Shown here: in pieces, positions 35,557-43,916 of the stretch | How the letters are laid out: every line of letters starts with the position of its first letter | Position numbering within the stretch: the first letter of the stretch is position 1 | Assembly: GCF_011758565.1 (NCBI RefSeq) | Contig: NZ_JAAMOX010000001.1 | Span: 1,899,838 to 1,963,837 of the forward strand | Direction of reading: 5' to 3' | Origin: Lysinibacter cavernae | Lineage (GTDB): Bacteria > Actinomycetota > Actinomycetes > Actinomycetales > Microbacteriaceae | DNA: 64,000 nucleotides | The notes under the pieces: generated by a model | Seen by the model: only the letters and a program-made list of their open reading frames with translations | Database searches by the model: none | Told to the model about the DNA's origin: nothing | Translations under genes and position numbers: made by a program

Positions 35557-36833
35557 TGTTCCTGACCGGGGTAGAGGGGGAAGTCGGCCGCAAGCTTCGC
35601 GGCGCGAGCGCGCAGCGCGTCAATGTCGGCACCTGGCTTGAGCACGGCGGCGATGATCTCGGCAACCTCAGCAAACTCGGTGTCGCCAAAGCCGCGAGTG
35701 GCGAGGGCAGACGTTCCGATGCGGAGGCCAGAGGTGACCATCGGCGGGCGAGGGTCGAAGGGGATCGAGTTGCGGTTCACCGTGATGCCAACCTCGTGCA
35801 GCAGGTCTTCCGACTGCTTGCCGTCGATGGCGGCGTTGCGAAGGTCAACGAGCACGAGGTGCACGTCGGTTCCACCGGTGAGCACCGAGATGCCGTTATC
35901 GGTGGTGTCTTTCGCCATGAGGCGCTCGGCGATGATCTGGGCACCGCGGATGGTGCGCTCTTGGCGGTCGCGGAACTCGTCCTGACCTGCAAGCTTGAAC
36001 GCCGTCGCCTTTGCGGCGATGACGTGCATGAGCGGCCCACCCTGCTGGCCTGGGAACACGGCAGAGTCAATCTTCTTCTGGTACTCTGCCTTGCTCAGCA
36101 CAACGCCCGAACGGGGGCCGGCAAGCGTCTTGTGCACGGTTGACGTAACAACGTCGGCGTGAGGAACCGGTGACGGGTGGAGCCCAGCCGCAACGAGTCC
36201 GGCGAAGTGAGCCATGTCGACCCAGAGCTTCGCGCCAACCTCGTCGGCGATCGAGCGGAACGCAGCAAAATCAAGCTGACGAGGGTAGGCCGACCATCCG
36301 GCGATGAGGACCGTCGGGCGGTGCTCAAGGGCCTTCTCGCGCACGATATCCATGTCGACGCGGTAGGTTTCGGGGTCTACACCGTACGAAACGGCGTTGT
36401 AGTTGCGGCCAGAGAAGTTGAGCTTCATGCCGTGGGTAAGGTGCCCACCGTGTGACAGCTCCTGGCCAAGGATGGTGTCGCCGACCGCGGCTAGCGCGTA
36501 GAGCGCTGCGGCGTTGGCCTGTGCGCCTGCGTGGGGCTGCACGTTGGCGTGCTCGGCTCCGAACAGGTCCTTCGCGCGCTGGATGGCCAATGACTCAGCC
36601 ACATCGACGTATTCGCAGCCACCGTAGTAGCGGCGTCCTGGGTAGCCCTCTGCATACTTATTGGTGAGCACAGAGCCCTGGGCCTCGAGTACTGCGCGAG
36701 GAACGAAGTTCTCGCTCGCGATCATCTCGAGGTAGTCGCGTTGGCGACCGAGCTCAAGCTTGAGTACCTCTGCGATTTCTGGGTCAACCTCAGACAGCGG
36801 CTGGGTAAACGTGGACGGCAACTTTTCTGACAT
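35550..36833 (-). CDS. glyA: Serine hydroxymethyltransferase
   Basis: A 427-residue PLP enzyme that converts serine and tetrahydrofolate to glycine and 5,10-methylene-THF. The family segments include [30 protein letters not shown] and the PLP-lysine motif [15 protein letters not shown]. The start ATG 36833 follows a strong AAGGAG. It is the first gene of the glyA-folD operon, and its leader carries a ZTP riboswitch (36920-36997). Confidence 0.96.
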   Translation of the reverse strand: MSEKLPSTFTQPLSEVDPEIAEVLKLELGRQRDYLEMIASENFVPRAVLEAQGSVLTNKYAEGYPGRRYYGGCEYVDVAESLAIQRAKDLFGAEHANVQPHAGAQANAAALYALAAVGDTILGQELSHGGHLTHGMKLNFSGRNYNAVSYGVDPETYRVDMDIVREKALEHRPTVLIAGWSAYPRQLDFAAFRSIADEVGAKLWVDMAHFAGLVAAGLHPSPVPHADVVTSTVHKTLAGPRSGVVLSKAEYQKKIDSAVFPGQQGGPLMHVIAAKATAFKLAGQDEFRDRQERTIRGAQIIAERLMAKDTTDNGISVLTGGTDVHLVLVDLRNAAIDGKQSEDLLHEVGITVNRNSIPFDPRPPMVTSGLRIGTSALATRGFGDTEFAEVAEIIAAVLKPGADIDALRARAAKLAADFPLYPGQEQW

Positions 36834-36919
36834 ACAGTCTCCTTATATTCGCTCGCGCACCCAGAAGGCACACGCAGCGTGTCTTTCGACATTCATTCGG
36901 GTGATGTTCCACAGATTTA

Positions 36920-36997
36920 CACGGCCCAGGCGAGCGGCCGATCTGTAAGTGTCGCTTCCCGATGGTGACCATCTGTACGCCAGTTACGACCCGGCCA
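36920..36997 (-). promoter_or_regulatory. ZTP (pfl) riboswitch upstream of glyA-folD
   Basis: Read on the minus strand, the leader contains the two conserved halves of the pfl motif. The 5' half is GGGTCGTAACTGGCG (36978-36992) followed by GGGAAGCGAC, whose CGAC pairs with the earlier GTCG. After a short linker comes the conserved 3' half CCGCTCGCCTGGGC (36924-36937), which forms the pseudoknot hairpin. The class senses ZMP/ZTP, which build up when 10-formyl-THF is short, and switches on folate one-carbon genes. That fits glyA and folD exactly. The motif starts only a few nt from the MFS stop codon. Confidence 0.93.
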
Positions 36998-37002
36998 GCT
37001 TA

Positions 37003-38274
37003 TCAGTTTGTGTGTGAACTGGCCCGGGATATTTCGTCACGCAGCCGCCGCCGCGTTATGGCCCTAATTCCAACCGTGCTGCCAACGATGGCGGCAACAA
37101 GAATAACCACGTAGAACCAGGGAAGGCCAGCGAGACCGATTCCGGGAAGCAGCATTGCGCCCACCAGCGCTCCAGCCCCGATGCCAAAATTAAACGAACT
37201 TGTATAGACGGCGCTTGCCGAGTCGCGAATCCGATCGGATGCCGTTCGCAGCATCGTTGTCTGCAAGGTTGGCGGCAAAATGCCGAAGGAGACACCCCAC
37301 AGCACAAAGCCAAGAAACGCCAGCCATGGGATGGCAGTCGCTGCAGCCAACAGCACAACTCCGGCCAGGCATCCGAGCAACGACCAGCGCAGCCCAAGCA
37401 CAACCTTCGAGCTAAACAGCCAGCCCATGAGCACGAGGCCAACCGCACCGGCGACACCGTAGATGAACAGCATCGTTGGTAGGGCATCCACCGAGACCCC
37501 AACAACCTCGAGCAGGAACGGGGTGATGTACGAGTAGAACGAGTAGTGCCCGACCATGATGAATGCGGCGAGTAGGCATACAAACAGCGTGATCACGGTC
37601 GTTTCGTCGCGCCAGGTGGATGCTCGCAGGGCATCCGCTGGGTTCCTATCGCGTTTCCTCACCCGTTTTGCAGGTGCAACTCGGTTGACAGGGGGCACAA
37701 TCAAGACGACCAACACGACCCCGATGAATCCGGCAATGGCGATAACGCCAAAGGCCATCCGCCAGCCGAGGACATGTCCGAGGGCGGTACCAAGCGGCAC
37801 GCCAAGCACAAACGCAAGCGTGCCGCCGGAGACAATAATTGAGACGGCTCGACCAACCTGCTCCCGCGAGACGATGTATCCGGCATACGCGCAGGCGACA
37901 CTCCAGAACAGACCGTGAAACAGGCCGCCAATGAGCCGTGCGCCGATAAGCAGTTCGTAGGTCGGGGCGATAGCAGACAGCACCGTGCTCGTCGCAAGAC
38001 CGGAGAGGGCGACAACAAGGATCGTGCGGCGCGGCCAGGAGGCAGTGAGCGCGGTCAGCGGCACGGCCGAGACCACAACGGTGAAGGCAAAAACGGTCAG
38101 CAACAGGCCGATCTGGCCCTCGGTAACGCCAAGCTCGCGACTCATCTCCGGCATGAGACCGGTTGGGATCATTTCAATGGTGACCGAAAGAAATGTGGTC
38201 GCGGCAAGGATAACGAGCGCGGCGGCGGGAAATTTCTCCGCCGTCGGCGCAGCGGAAACAGCAGTGGGAGACAT
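37003..38274 (-). CDS. MFS transporter, DHA1-type efflux
   Basis: A 423-residue major facilitator with twelve predicted helices. The cytoplasmic loop 2-3 motif reads LTASWPRRTILVVALSGL, and the antiporter-type motif C region is GVPLGTALGHVLGWRMAFG. This pattern matches AraJ/YdhP-like DHA1 exporters of sugars or drugs. A charged loop (RVRKRDRNPADALRAS) separates the two halves. The substrate is unknown. Its promoter shares the divergent region 38275-38503, most of which is palindromic repeat copy 3. Confidence 0.85.
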   Translation of the reverse strand: MSPTAVSAAPTAEKFPAAALVILAATTFLSVTIEMIPTGLMPEMSRELGVTEGQIGLLLTVFAFTVVVSAVPLTALTASWPRRTILVVALSGLATSTVLSAIAPTYELLIGARLIGGLFHGLFWSVACAYAGYIVSREQVGRAVSIIVSGGTLAFVLGVPLGTALGHVLGWRMAFGVIAIAGFIGVVLVVLIVPPVNRVAPAKRVRKRDRNPADALRASTWRDETTVITLFVCLLAAFIMVGHYSFYSYITPFLLEVVGVSVDALPTMLFIYGVAGAVGLVLMGWLFSSKVVLGLRWSLLGCLAGVVLLAAATAIPWLAFLGFVLWGVSFGILPPTLQTTMLRTASDRIRDSASAVYTSSFNFGIGAGALVGAMLLPGIGLAGLPWFYVVILVAAIVGSTVGIRAITRRRLRDEISRASSHTN

Positions 38275-38408
38275 TCAGCTACTCAACCAATTCGAAGAGT
38301 GGCGCATCCCCCGCCGAGGCGTCGGGGATCGACTTCGCGCTCGTGTGCGCGCCCAGGGCCGCACGATCGCGCGACCGCGTCCATTCTATGCGACGCCCCT
38401 CCCCTTCT

Positions 38409-38482
38409 CACCTGCATCTATTTGTGAGTTTCTGTCCAAAATTCGTGATTCTTGCGCAGAAAGTCGCAAATAGATGCAGGTG
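38409..38482. repeat. Palindromic repeat element, copy 3 of 3
   Basis: A 74-nt palindrome with 26-nt arms (38409-38434 beginning CACCTGCATCTATTTGTGAG; 38457-38482) and two mismatches. Unlike copies 1 and 2 it sits between divergent genes, ending 21 nt upstream of the small conserved gene's start, so it cannot be a simple terminator here. Confidence 0.8.
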
Positions 38483-38503
38483 CATGCGCGTATCATTGGG
38501 CTG

Positions 38504-38878
38504 ATGGTTACCAGACGAGATGCGGCACTCCGCTTAGACATTCCCATGGAGATGGCCGTGCGGCACGGCATCCCGTCCCGGATCAGCCAGGCAGAACTCG
38601 ACGACCTCGACCAGAATCCACCGGCTTGGCTGAAGCAGTCACGAGAGAACCGCACGGGCAAGAAACCAGTCTGGGTCAAACTCACGTGCGATGTGTGTGG
38701 ATTCTTAGAGGATGCCCGTCCCAAAAAATGGTGGCCAGACTTCACGTATCTCAGCTGCGATTATCACGAGGCGTACCAGTTGCCAGATCCGGCTCCTGGC
38801 CTCAGCCGCACCGAGGTTGACGGCGTTGGCAGCAGATTCGTCGGCATCGTTGACGAATCCCCTCTCGCGAAGCGATAA
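38504..38878 (+). CDS. Conserved small protein with CxxC motif, function unknown
   Basis: A 124-residue basic protein beginning MVTRRDAALRLDIPMEMA. ATG 38504 was chosen because the earlier in-frame ATG (38474) lies inside the palindromic repeat. The N-terminal half looks helical (RISQAELDDLDQNPPAWL). The middle contains KLTCDVCGFLEDARPKKWW and then YLSCDYHEAYQLPDP, so two CxxC/CxxH-like pairs could bind zinc. The family is not recognised with certainty; similar small zinc-ribbon-like proteins are common in actinobacteria. No signal peptide. It is followed by purU after 50 nt. Confidence 0.65.
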   Translation: MVTRRDAALRLDIPMEMAVRHGIPSRISQAELDDLDQNPPAWLKQSRENRTGKKPVWVKLTCDVCGFLEDARPKKWWPDFTYLSCDYHEAYQLPDPAPGLSRTEVDGVGSRFVGIVDESPLAKR

Positions 38879-38928
38879 ATCCCGGCGCCATCGTCCGTTG
38901 CTTGACCGCCGTGTGGCCTCTCCCCTAA

Positions 38929-39846
38929 ATGTCCTCTAACGTAGAGCAGGTGACTCTACCGCAGACCTCTTCAGACGCCATCGCCCCTTCCGCAACCACA
39001 ACGCAGCACTGGGTGCTGTCGTTTAGCTGTGTTGACCAGCCTGGAATTGTGCATGCGATCAGCGGGGCGGTTGTGGATGCCGGTGGCAATATCACCGAGA
39101 GCCAGCAGTTCTCGAGCGACGACACCGGTCGCTTTTTTATGCGGCTGCAGGTGCTCTCTCCGGCGACTCGCGACGAGCTTGAGGCAACGCTTCGCCCGGT
39201 CGCTGAGCGCTACGAGATGAGTTGGAAGCTCGACATCGTTGGGCGGCGCATTCGCACGCTGTTATTGGCCTCAACTGCGCAACACTGCGTGAACGATCTG
39301 CTGTTCAGGGCGCGCGGAGGCCAGCTCCCTATTGATGTGCCGCTCATCCTCGCCAACCACCCAACGCTGAGCGATCTCGCGTCATTCTACGGTGTGCCCT
39401 TTGAGCATAAGCCCGTGACGGGTCCGGATTCGAAGGCTGCCTTCGAGGACCGCATCCGCGAAGTCATTGCCGAGCACAACATCGAGCTCGTTGTACTCGC
39501 CCGCTACATGCAGATTCTGAGCCCAGAATTATGCGAGGAGCTGTCTGGCAAAGCCATCAATATCCACCACTCGTTCCTGCCAGGGTTCAAAGGGGCGAAC
39601 CCGTATAAGCAGGCGCACCAGCGGGGTGTGAAGCTTATCGGCGCAACCGCGCACTTTGTCACCACCGATCTCGACGAGGGCCCGATCATCGAGCAGGACG
39701 TCGCCCGCGTTGATCACTCGCGCACACCCGCAGAGCTCGTTGCGCTCGGCCAGGATGAGGAAAGCCGCGCCCTTCGACGGGCGGTCACCTGGTTTGCCGA
39801 GAACCGGATTCTACTCGACGGCGACCGCACCATCATCTTCCAGTAG
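38929..39846 (+). CDS. purU: Formyltetrahydrofolate deformylase
   Basis: A 305-residue PurU that hydrolyses 10-formyl-THF to THF and formate, balancing the one-carbon pool and supplying formate. The N-terminal ACT-like domain (about 25-100) begins WVLSFSCVDQPGIVHAI, and the formyltransferase-fold domain carries the catalytic set in INIHHSFLPGFKGANPY (Asn, His) and ATAHFVTTDLDEGPII (Asp). The start could also be GTG 38950, because ATG 38929 lacks a clear ribosome-binding site. It fits functionally with glyA, folD, purN and purH in this window. Confidence 0.93.
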   Translation: MSSNVEQVTLPQTSSDAIAPSATTTQHWVLSFSCVDQPGIVHAISGAVVDAGGNITESQQFSSDDTGRFFMRLQVLSPATRDELEATLRPVAERYEMSWKLDIVGRRIRTLLLASTAQHCVNDLLFRARGGQLPIDVPLILANHPTLSDLASFYGVPFEHKPVTGPDSKAAFEDRIREVIAEHNIELVVLARYMQILSPELCEELSGKAINIHHSFLPGFKGANPYKQAHQRGVKLIGATAHFVTTDLDEGPIIEQDVARVDHSRTPAELVALGQDEESRALRRAVTWFAENRILLDGDRTIIFQ

Positions 39847-39851
39847 CAGGG

Positions 39852-39915
39852 GCATCCGTTCGCCGCTGGTTGCGATTTTGGGGCAATTTTTTCGCAAACA
39901 TGGGCGAACGGATGC
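39852..39915 (+). terminator. Long hairpin after purU, terminator or palindromic element
   Basis: A 13-bp perfect stem GCATCCGTTCGCC (39852-39864) with its complement (39903-39915), plus an inner TTGCGA/TCGCAA stem. The total span of 64 nt resembles the other long palindromes of the window. It begins 5 nt after the purU stop. Confidence 0.6.
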
Positions 39916-39919
39916 GGCT

Positions 39920-39957
39920 GTACCGTGGGCCGGGCACCCAAAATCCCACGGTACAAT
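39920..39957 (+). promoter_or_regulatory. -10 box with overlapping inverted repeat before the DUF2568 gene
   Basis: TACAAT (39952-39957) lies 6 nt before the GTG start at 39964, the spacing expected for a leaderless actinobacterial transcript. A perfect 10-bp inverted repeat GTACCGTGGG/CCCACGGTAC (39920-39929, 39945-39954) overlaps the -10 box, which would suit a repressor site or the 3' end of upstream transcription. Confidence 0.45.
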
Positions 39958-39963
39958 GGACGG

Positions 39964-40323
39964 GTGACTACAACCGCCACTCCTCAGCAGCTCGACACCA
40001 TCACGATCGTTCGCGGCATCGTGCACCTCGCACTCTTCGCCGCGATTGGCGCGTGGGGGTTCCTCGCTTGGCCGCTGCCGTGGCCGGGTATCGCCACCGG
40101 AGTTGGCAGCATCATCCTGGCAATCCTCATGTGGGCGGTCTTCCTCTCTCCGAAGCCGATCCTGCATGTTGATGTGTATGGTCGCGGGCTCGTTGAGCTG
40201 CTGCTCATCGCGGCGGCGGTTGTTGGCCTCTTCATGATCGATGTCACCCCGATCATCCCGATTGCCCTCGGCGTTGTTGCCGCGGCCACGGGCCTTATGG
40301 CTGGGCTGCGCAGCATCAAATAA
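39964..40323 (+). CDS. DUF2568 (YrdB-like) small membrane protein
   Basis: A 119-residue protein starting at GTG 39964 with four hydrophobic segments (for example LALFAAIGAWGFLAWPLPWP, IILAILMWAVFLSPKP and LVELLLIAAAVVGLFMI). The pattern of a first helix, a W-rich turn, a second helix ending in SPKP and a conserved RxxVEL-like segment (GRGLVELLL) matches the DUF2568/YrdB family. Function unknown. It appears to be transcribed as a leaderless mRNA from TACAAT just upstream. Confidence 0.72.
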   Translation: MTTTATPQQLDTITIVRGIVHLALFAAIGAWGFLAWPLPWPGIATGVGSIILAILMWAVFLSPKPILHVDVYGRGLVELLLIAAAVVGLFMIDVTPIIPIALGVVAAATGLMAGLRSIK

Positions 40324-40373
40324 CGCGGCATGAAATAGCACCGCCTGAGATAACGCGGCGTCAGCACAATCCC

Positions 40374-40405
40374 TGCTTGGGCCCGCGCTTCCGCAGACCC
40401 AAGCA
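40374..40405. terminator. Weak hairpin between convergent genes
   Basis: TGCTTGGG (40374-40381) pairs with CCCAAGCA (40398-40405) across a 16-nt loop, between the DUF2568 gene and the convergent acylase gene. There is no T-tract. Confidence 0.4.
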
Positions 40406-40416
40406 ACACTCACGAG

Positions 40417-43011
40417 CTAGTACCGAGGCTTCAGCACGAGCGTGTCCTCCGAGGCCTTGCGGATACCGTCAAGCGAGAACAGCCACGGGTGCGACTGGTT
40501 GTTTGCCCACTCCGGTGCCTGGTCCGCGTAGTGAGGGTTGAAGGCGTGTCCTGATGCCCCAGAAATGTGGATCCAGCGCGAACGATCGAAGTCGGCAAGG
40601 TCAACGACCATCCGCAGCGAGGGGACGTTGGTGACGACGTACCCTTCGCTTGCCCGCCAGCCATTGGCGTTCACGATTGACGACCCTCCGCCAACTTCGT
40701 AGGGTCCCCGATTGAACAGCGCCTCGATGGGCTTGATACCGGAGGTTCCGAAGGATGCGTTGGTGAGCGTCAGCGAGTGCAGCTTGCCCCAGCGCCACGA
40801 GTCGGGGTGAGCACCGAGCAGGTCGGAGGCCTCGTCATAGGCACGCGTGGCCAGCTCGGTGAGCACCGCATCCCGCCCGGTGATCCCGTCGAGCGTCCAC
40901 CAATCCGAGTCTGGTTCGCTGAGCTTGACCGTGGTCACGGTAAACCAACGGTCGCCACCGTTGACGGTCACTTCAGGAACCTGCGGGGCAACAACGTCGT
41001 TCAGGTAGTTTTTCCAAAACACATTGAAGTAGGCCGCAGCGGGGCTGTTCACGTCATCGCTGTAGTCCCAGTCGGCAAGCAGCGCCGTTCCGCGGGCAGC
41101 GTCACCCTCAACGGAGAGGTTGGCGATAGCCGGCGCGAGCACCTTCGCCATCCCGTTCGTGTTATCAAACTGGATGTCCTCGACGTGCGCGGCCGTCATC
41201 TTGGCCCCACCCGAAATGGCTTCCTCGATACGCTGCTCAATTTGGTCGGCGCGGTAGCCGTAGTCCCAATCGGTCGTGAGCAGCTCAGGATAGGACTCGT
41301 CAACAGCCGGGTTGTTGGCCGTAACCACGTAACCCTTTTCTGGGTTGAATGTGCGGGGCAGGTCATCAAACGGGATAAAGGACTCCCAGCCGTAGTCGCT
41401 CGTCCAACCTGGCACAGGCACCGAACCATCACCTTGTTTGCGAACGGGGATCTTTCCCGGCGCTTGGTATCCAATGTTCCCTTCGGTGTCTGCGTAGACA
41501 AGGTTCTGTGCTGGCACTTCAAATTTCTTGGCCCCTGCACGGAAGCTGTCCCAGTCAGTCGAGTTATTAATCGCGAAGATAGCTTCTGGCGTCTTGCCCG
41601 GGCTCAGGGCGGTCCATTGCAGCGAAAGCTCGGTGGTCAGCCCCGGTTCGGTTGGCTGAGCCTCGGCGATCTGTTTGAAGTCGTCGTTTGCAGAGCTGAC
41701 GATTGGCCCTCGCTCCGTGCGGCGGATCGTAATGTCTACTGACTCGCCGCCCGCAACGTCAATCGTCTCGGTGCTGATCTCAAGCGGCTTGAGCACGCCG
41801 TCAAGCTCGTAGTTGTCGCCAGATACCCGTTCGATGTAGAGGTCGGCAACATCAGGCCCTAGATTGGTGAACCCCCAGGAGACGTGCGCGTTGTGTCCGA
41901 TGACCACGCCGGGGAGGCCACTGAAGGTGAAGCCGGAGACATCCTCTGCGCAGCCCATGCTGGTCGTGCACTTGAGGTTCATCTGGTACCAGACGGACGG
42001 CATAGATGCCCCAAGATGCGGGTCGTTCGACATCAGCGGCATTCCCGTATCCGTGTGCTCACCCCCGATGACCCAGGAGTTTGAGCCGACATCACGCTGA
42101 CCATCGCCGAGTAGCTGCGGGAGCCCAGCGAGTGAGGCTTTGACCGACTGCATCGCTGCGGCTGTGCCAGCATCGCTTCCGGATGAACGTGGCGCTTCGG
42201 CACTGGCGGCCTGGCTACTCGTGCCTCCGGTTTCCGACGATGCAGAAGCGTCTTCGCCAGCTTCATCTTCTGCGCCGGTCACGATGACTGGATGCTCGGC
42301 ATAATCGTACGCCGGGTACAGCTCAGCCAGCTCATCGTCGCTGAGCCGCTCACTGAGGAGCGCGCGATCGGTTTCATCTTCGATGTTGGAGCGAAGATCC
42401 CAAGCCATGGCCTTCAGCCAGGCGACGGAGTCTGCAGGCGTCCACGGCTCAATCGTGTACCCAGAGTTTTGCAGGGCAAGCACGGAGTACTCAAGCGAAA
42501 CATCCGCGTTCGATTTGCCTGCCAAATAGGAGTTAACTCCGGCAGCATAGGCCTCGTAGTAGGCCAGTGAGGTTGGGTCCATTGCCGCAACTTCGGCCTC
42601 AGCCGTCTTCCGCCAACCGAGCGTGCGGATAAACGTGTCAGTGCCGAGTTGACTCTCGCCAAACAGCTCGGAAACGCGGCCAGCGGTCACGTGGCGGCGA
42701 AAATCCATCTCCCAGAAACGATCCTGGGCGTGGACAAACCCCTGTGCGGTGTACAGATCGAGAGAGTTCCGGGCTTCGATGGTTGGCACGCCATCTGCGT
42801 CCCGATAAACAGTAACGGGCTCGGTCAGTTTTGCGAGCGTGAGCTCGCCCGACGTCTGTGGGAACGCGCGCTGAACAGTCCAAATTGAAACGCCCGATGC
42901 AACAAGCACAAGGAGGAGCACTACTGAGACAACACTCCAAATGGTCCGTTTCACCCATCGGCGCGGTGGATGCGTTCGTGTGGTCCCCAGCTGGGTGGCG
43001 TCATTGCTCAT
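40417..43011 (-). CDS. Penicillin acylase family protein (Ntn-hydrolase), membrane-anchored
   Basis: An 864-residue precursor of an N-terminal-nucleophile amidohydrolase. An N-terminal TM helix (about 22-44) probably anchors or exports it. The alpha-chain region runs to about residue 240, and a disordered Ser/Ala/Glu-rich spacer (about 246-285) precedes the predicted autocleavage site G309-S310 in DVGSNSWVIGG. Ser310 would become the catalytic beta-chain N-terminus. Other conserved beta-chain features are LMSNDPHLGASMPSVWYQM and HNAHVSWGFTNLGPD. Homologues cleave beta-lactam side chains or acyl-homoserine lactones; the natural substrate is usually unknown. It is a single gene flanked by possible terminators. 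Confidence 0.9.
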   Translation of the reverse strand: MSNDATQLGTTRTHPPRRWVKRTIWSVVSVVLLLVLVASGVSIWTVQRAFPQTSGELTLAKLTEPVTVYRDADGVPTIEARNSLDLYTAQGFVHAQDRFWEMDFRRHVTAGRVSELFGESQLGTDTFIRTLGWRKTAEAEVAAMDPTSLAYYEAYAAGVNSYLAGKSNADVSLEYSVLALQNSGYTIEPWTPADSVAWLKAMAWDLRSNIEDETDRALLSERLSDDELAELYPAYDYAEHPVIVTGAEDEAGEDASASSETGGTSSQAASAEAPRSSGSDAGTAAAMQSVKASLAGLPQLLGDGQRDVGSNSWVIGGEHTDTGMPLMSNDPHLGASMPSVWYQMNLKCTTSMGCAEDVSGFTFSGLPGVVIGHNAHVSWGFTNLGPDVADLYIERVSGDNYELDGVLKPLEISTETIDVAGGESVDITIRRTERGPIVSSANDDFKQIAEAQPTEPGLTTELSLQWTALSPGKTPEAIFAINNSTDWDSFRAGAKKFEVPAQNLVYADTEGNIGYQAPGKIPVRKQGDGSVPVPGWTSDYGWESFIPFDDLPRTFNPEKGYVVTANNPAVDESYPELLTTDWDYGYRADQIEQRIEEAISGGAKMTAAHVEDIQFDNTNGMAKVLAPAIANLSVEGDAARGTALLADWDYSDDVNSPAAAYFNVFWKNYLNDVVAPQVPEVTVNGGDRWFTVTTVKLSEPDSDWWTLDGITGRDAVLTELATRAYDEASDLLGAHPDSWRWGKLHSLTLTNASFGTSGIKPIEALFNRGPYEVGGGSSIVNANGWRASEGYVVTNVPSLRMVVDLADFDRSRWIHISGASGHAFNPHYADQAPEWANNQSHPWLFSLDGIRKASEDTLVLKPRY

Positions 43012-43053
43012 GACGCGACCCTAGTACACCTCGTTCAGGCCAAACAAATCGCG

Positions 43054-43106
43054 GATATAAAAGTGCCTTCCCCCTCAAGAATCGGCAAATTCATGATGGG
43101 AAAGGC
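43054..43106 (-). terminator. Probable terminator after nagB
   Basis: On the minus strand GCCTTTCCC (43098-43106) pairs with GGGAAGGC (43065-43072) allowing one bulge, followed by ACTTTTATAT. Confidence 0.45.
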
Positions 43107-43133
43107 AACCTGTCTTTCCGAGTAGATACCCCT

Positions 43134-43916
43134 CTAGGACAACCACTCCGGCTTGTTTTCGGTAGCCGACCGGTAATACGCAAGGTTTCGCAGCTGCGAG
43201 GCGGCGGCCTCATCGGCCAGAACGGTCACGTGCGGGTGAAGCTGGATTGCAGAGGCAGGAACCGATGCCGTCACTGGGCCTTCGATTGCACTCGCTACTG
43301 CAGCCGCCTTGTGCTCGCCAAAGGCAAGCAAAACCAGGTTGCGCGCGCGCAAGATGGTGCCAACGCCCTGGGTAATGCTGTGGGTTGGCACATCGTCAAT
43401 CGAGTCGAAGAACCGCGCGTTATCTTGGCGGGTCTGCTCTGCCAGCTTCACTACGCGGGTGAGCGAGGCGAGTGACGAGCCGGGCTCGTTGAACCCAATG
43501 TGACCGTTGCTGCCGACGCCGAGGATCTGCCAGTCAATTCCGCCGGCCGCGACAATGGCCTCTTCGTAACGCTCGCCTGCAGTGCGGATGCCGTCGATGG
43601 CACCGTTTGGAACGTGCACAAGCTCAGGGTTGAGCCCAACTGTCTTAACAACCTCATTGGTGATGACGGTGCGGTAGCTCTGCTCGTGACCTTCTGGGAG
43701 GCCGACGTACTCGTCGAGGGCGAAGCCACGCACCCGACTCAGGTCAAGCTTCTGCTCGGCAGCCTGTCGCGCGAGTGCACGATAGATAGGCAACGGTGTT
43801 GATCCGGTAGCGAGCCCAAAGACCGCGTCTGGCCGAGTGGCGATCGTTGCGGTGAAGCGAGACGCAACCCATTCTCCGGCCTCGTCGGGGGTCTTCACCA
43901 CAAGTACGTCAGTCAT
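43134..43916 (-). CDS. nagB: Glucosamine-6-phosphate deaminase
   Basis: A 260-residue NagB that converts glucosamine-6-phosphate to fructose-6-phosphate and ammonia. Sugar-phosphate-binding GLATGSTPLPIYRAL, catalytic D68 in FALDEYVGLPEGHEQSY, and LGVGSNGHIGFNEPGSS with the ring-opening His (H139) are intact. The start overlaps the end of the ROK kinase gene by 8 nt, so it is coupled to it. It is the last gene of the second amino-sugar operon and channels GlcNAc-derived carbon to glycolysis. Confidence 0.95.
   Translation of the reverse strand: MTDVLVVKTPDEAGEWVASRFTATIATRPDAVFGLATGSTPLPIYRALARQAAEQKLDLSRVRGFALDEYVGLPEGHEQSYRTVITNEVVKTVGLNPELVHVPNGAIDGIRTAGERYEEAIVAAGGIDWQILGVGSNGHIGFNEPGSSLASLTRVVKLAEQTRQDNARFFDSIDDVPTHSITQGVGTILRARNLVLLAFGEHKAAAVASAIEGPVTASVPASAIQLHPHVTVLADEAAASQLRNLAYYRSATENKPEWLS

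Noticed and set aside
34615-35565. Long plus-strand open frame opposite folD (316 codons)
   Set aside because: It is a shadow of folD; its start lies inside the bidirectional terminator and it has no recognisable features.
40777-41742. Plus-strand open frame opposite the acylase gene (321 codons)
   Set aside because: It is antisense to a conserved Ntn-hydrolase and has the composition expected of a high-GC shadow frame.
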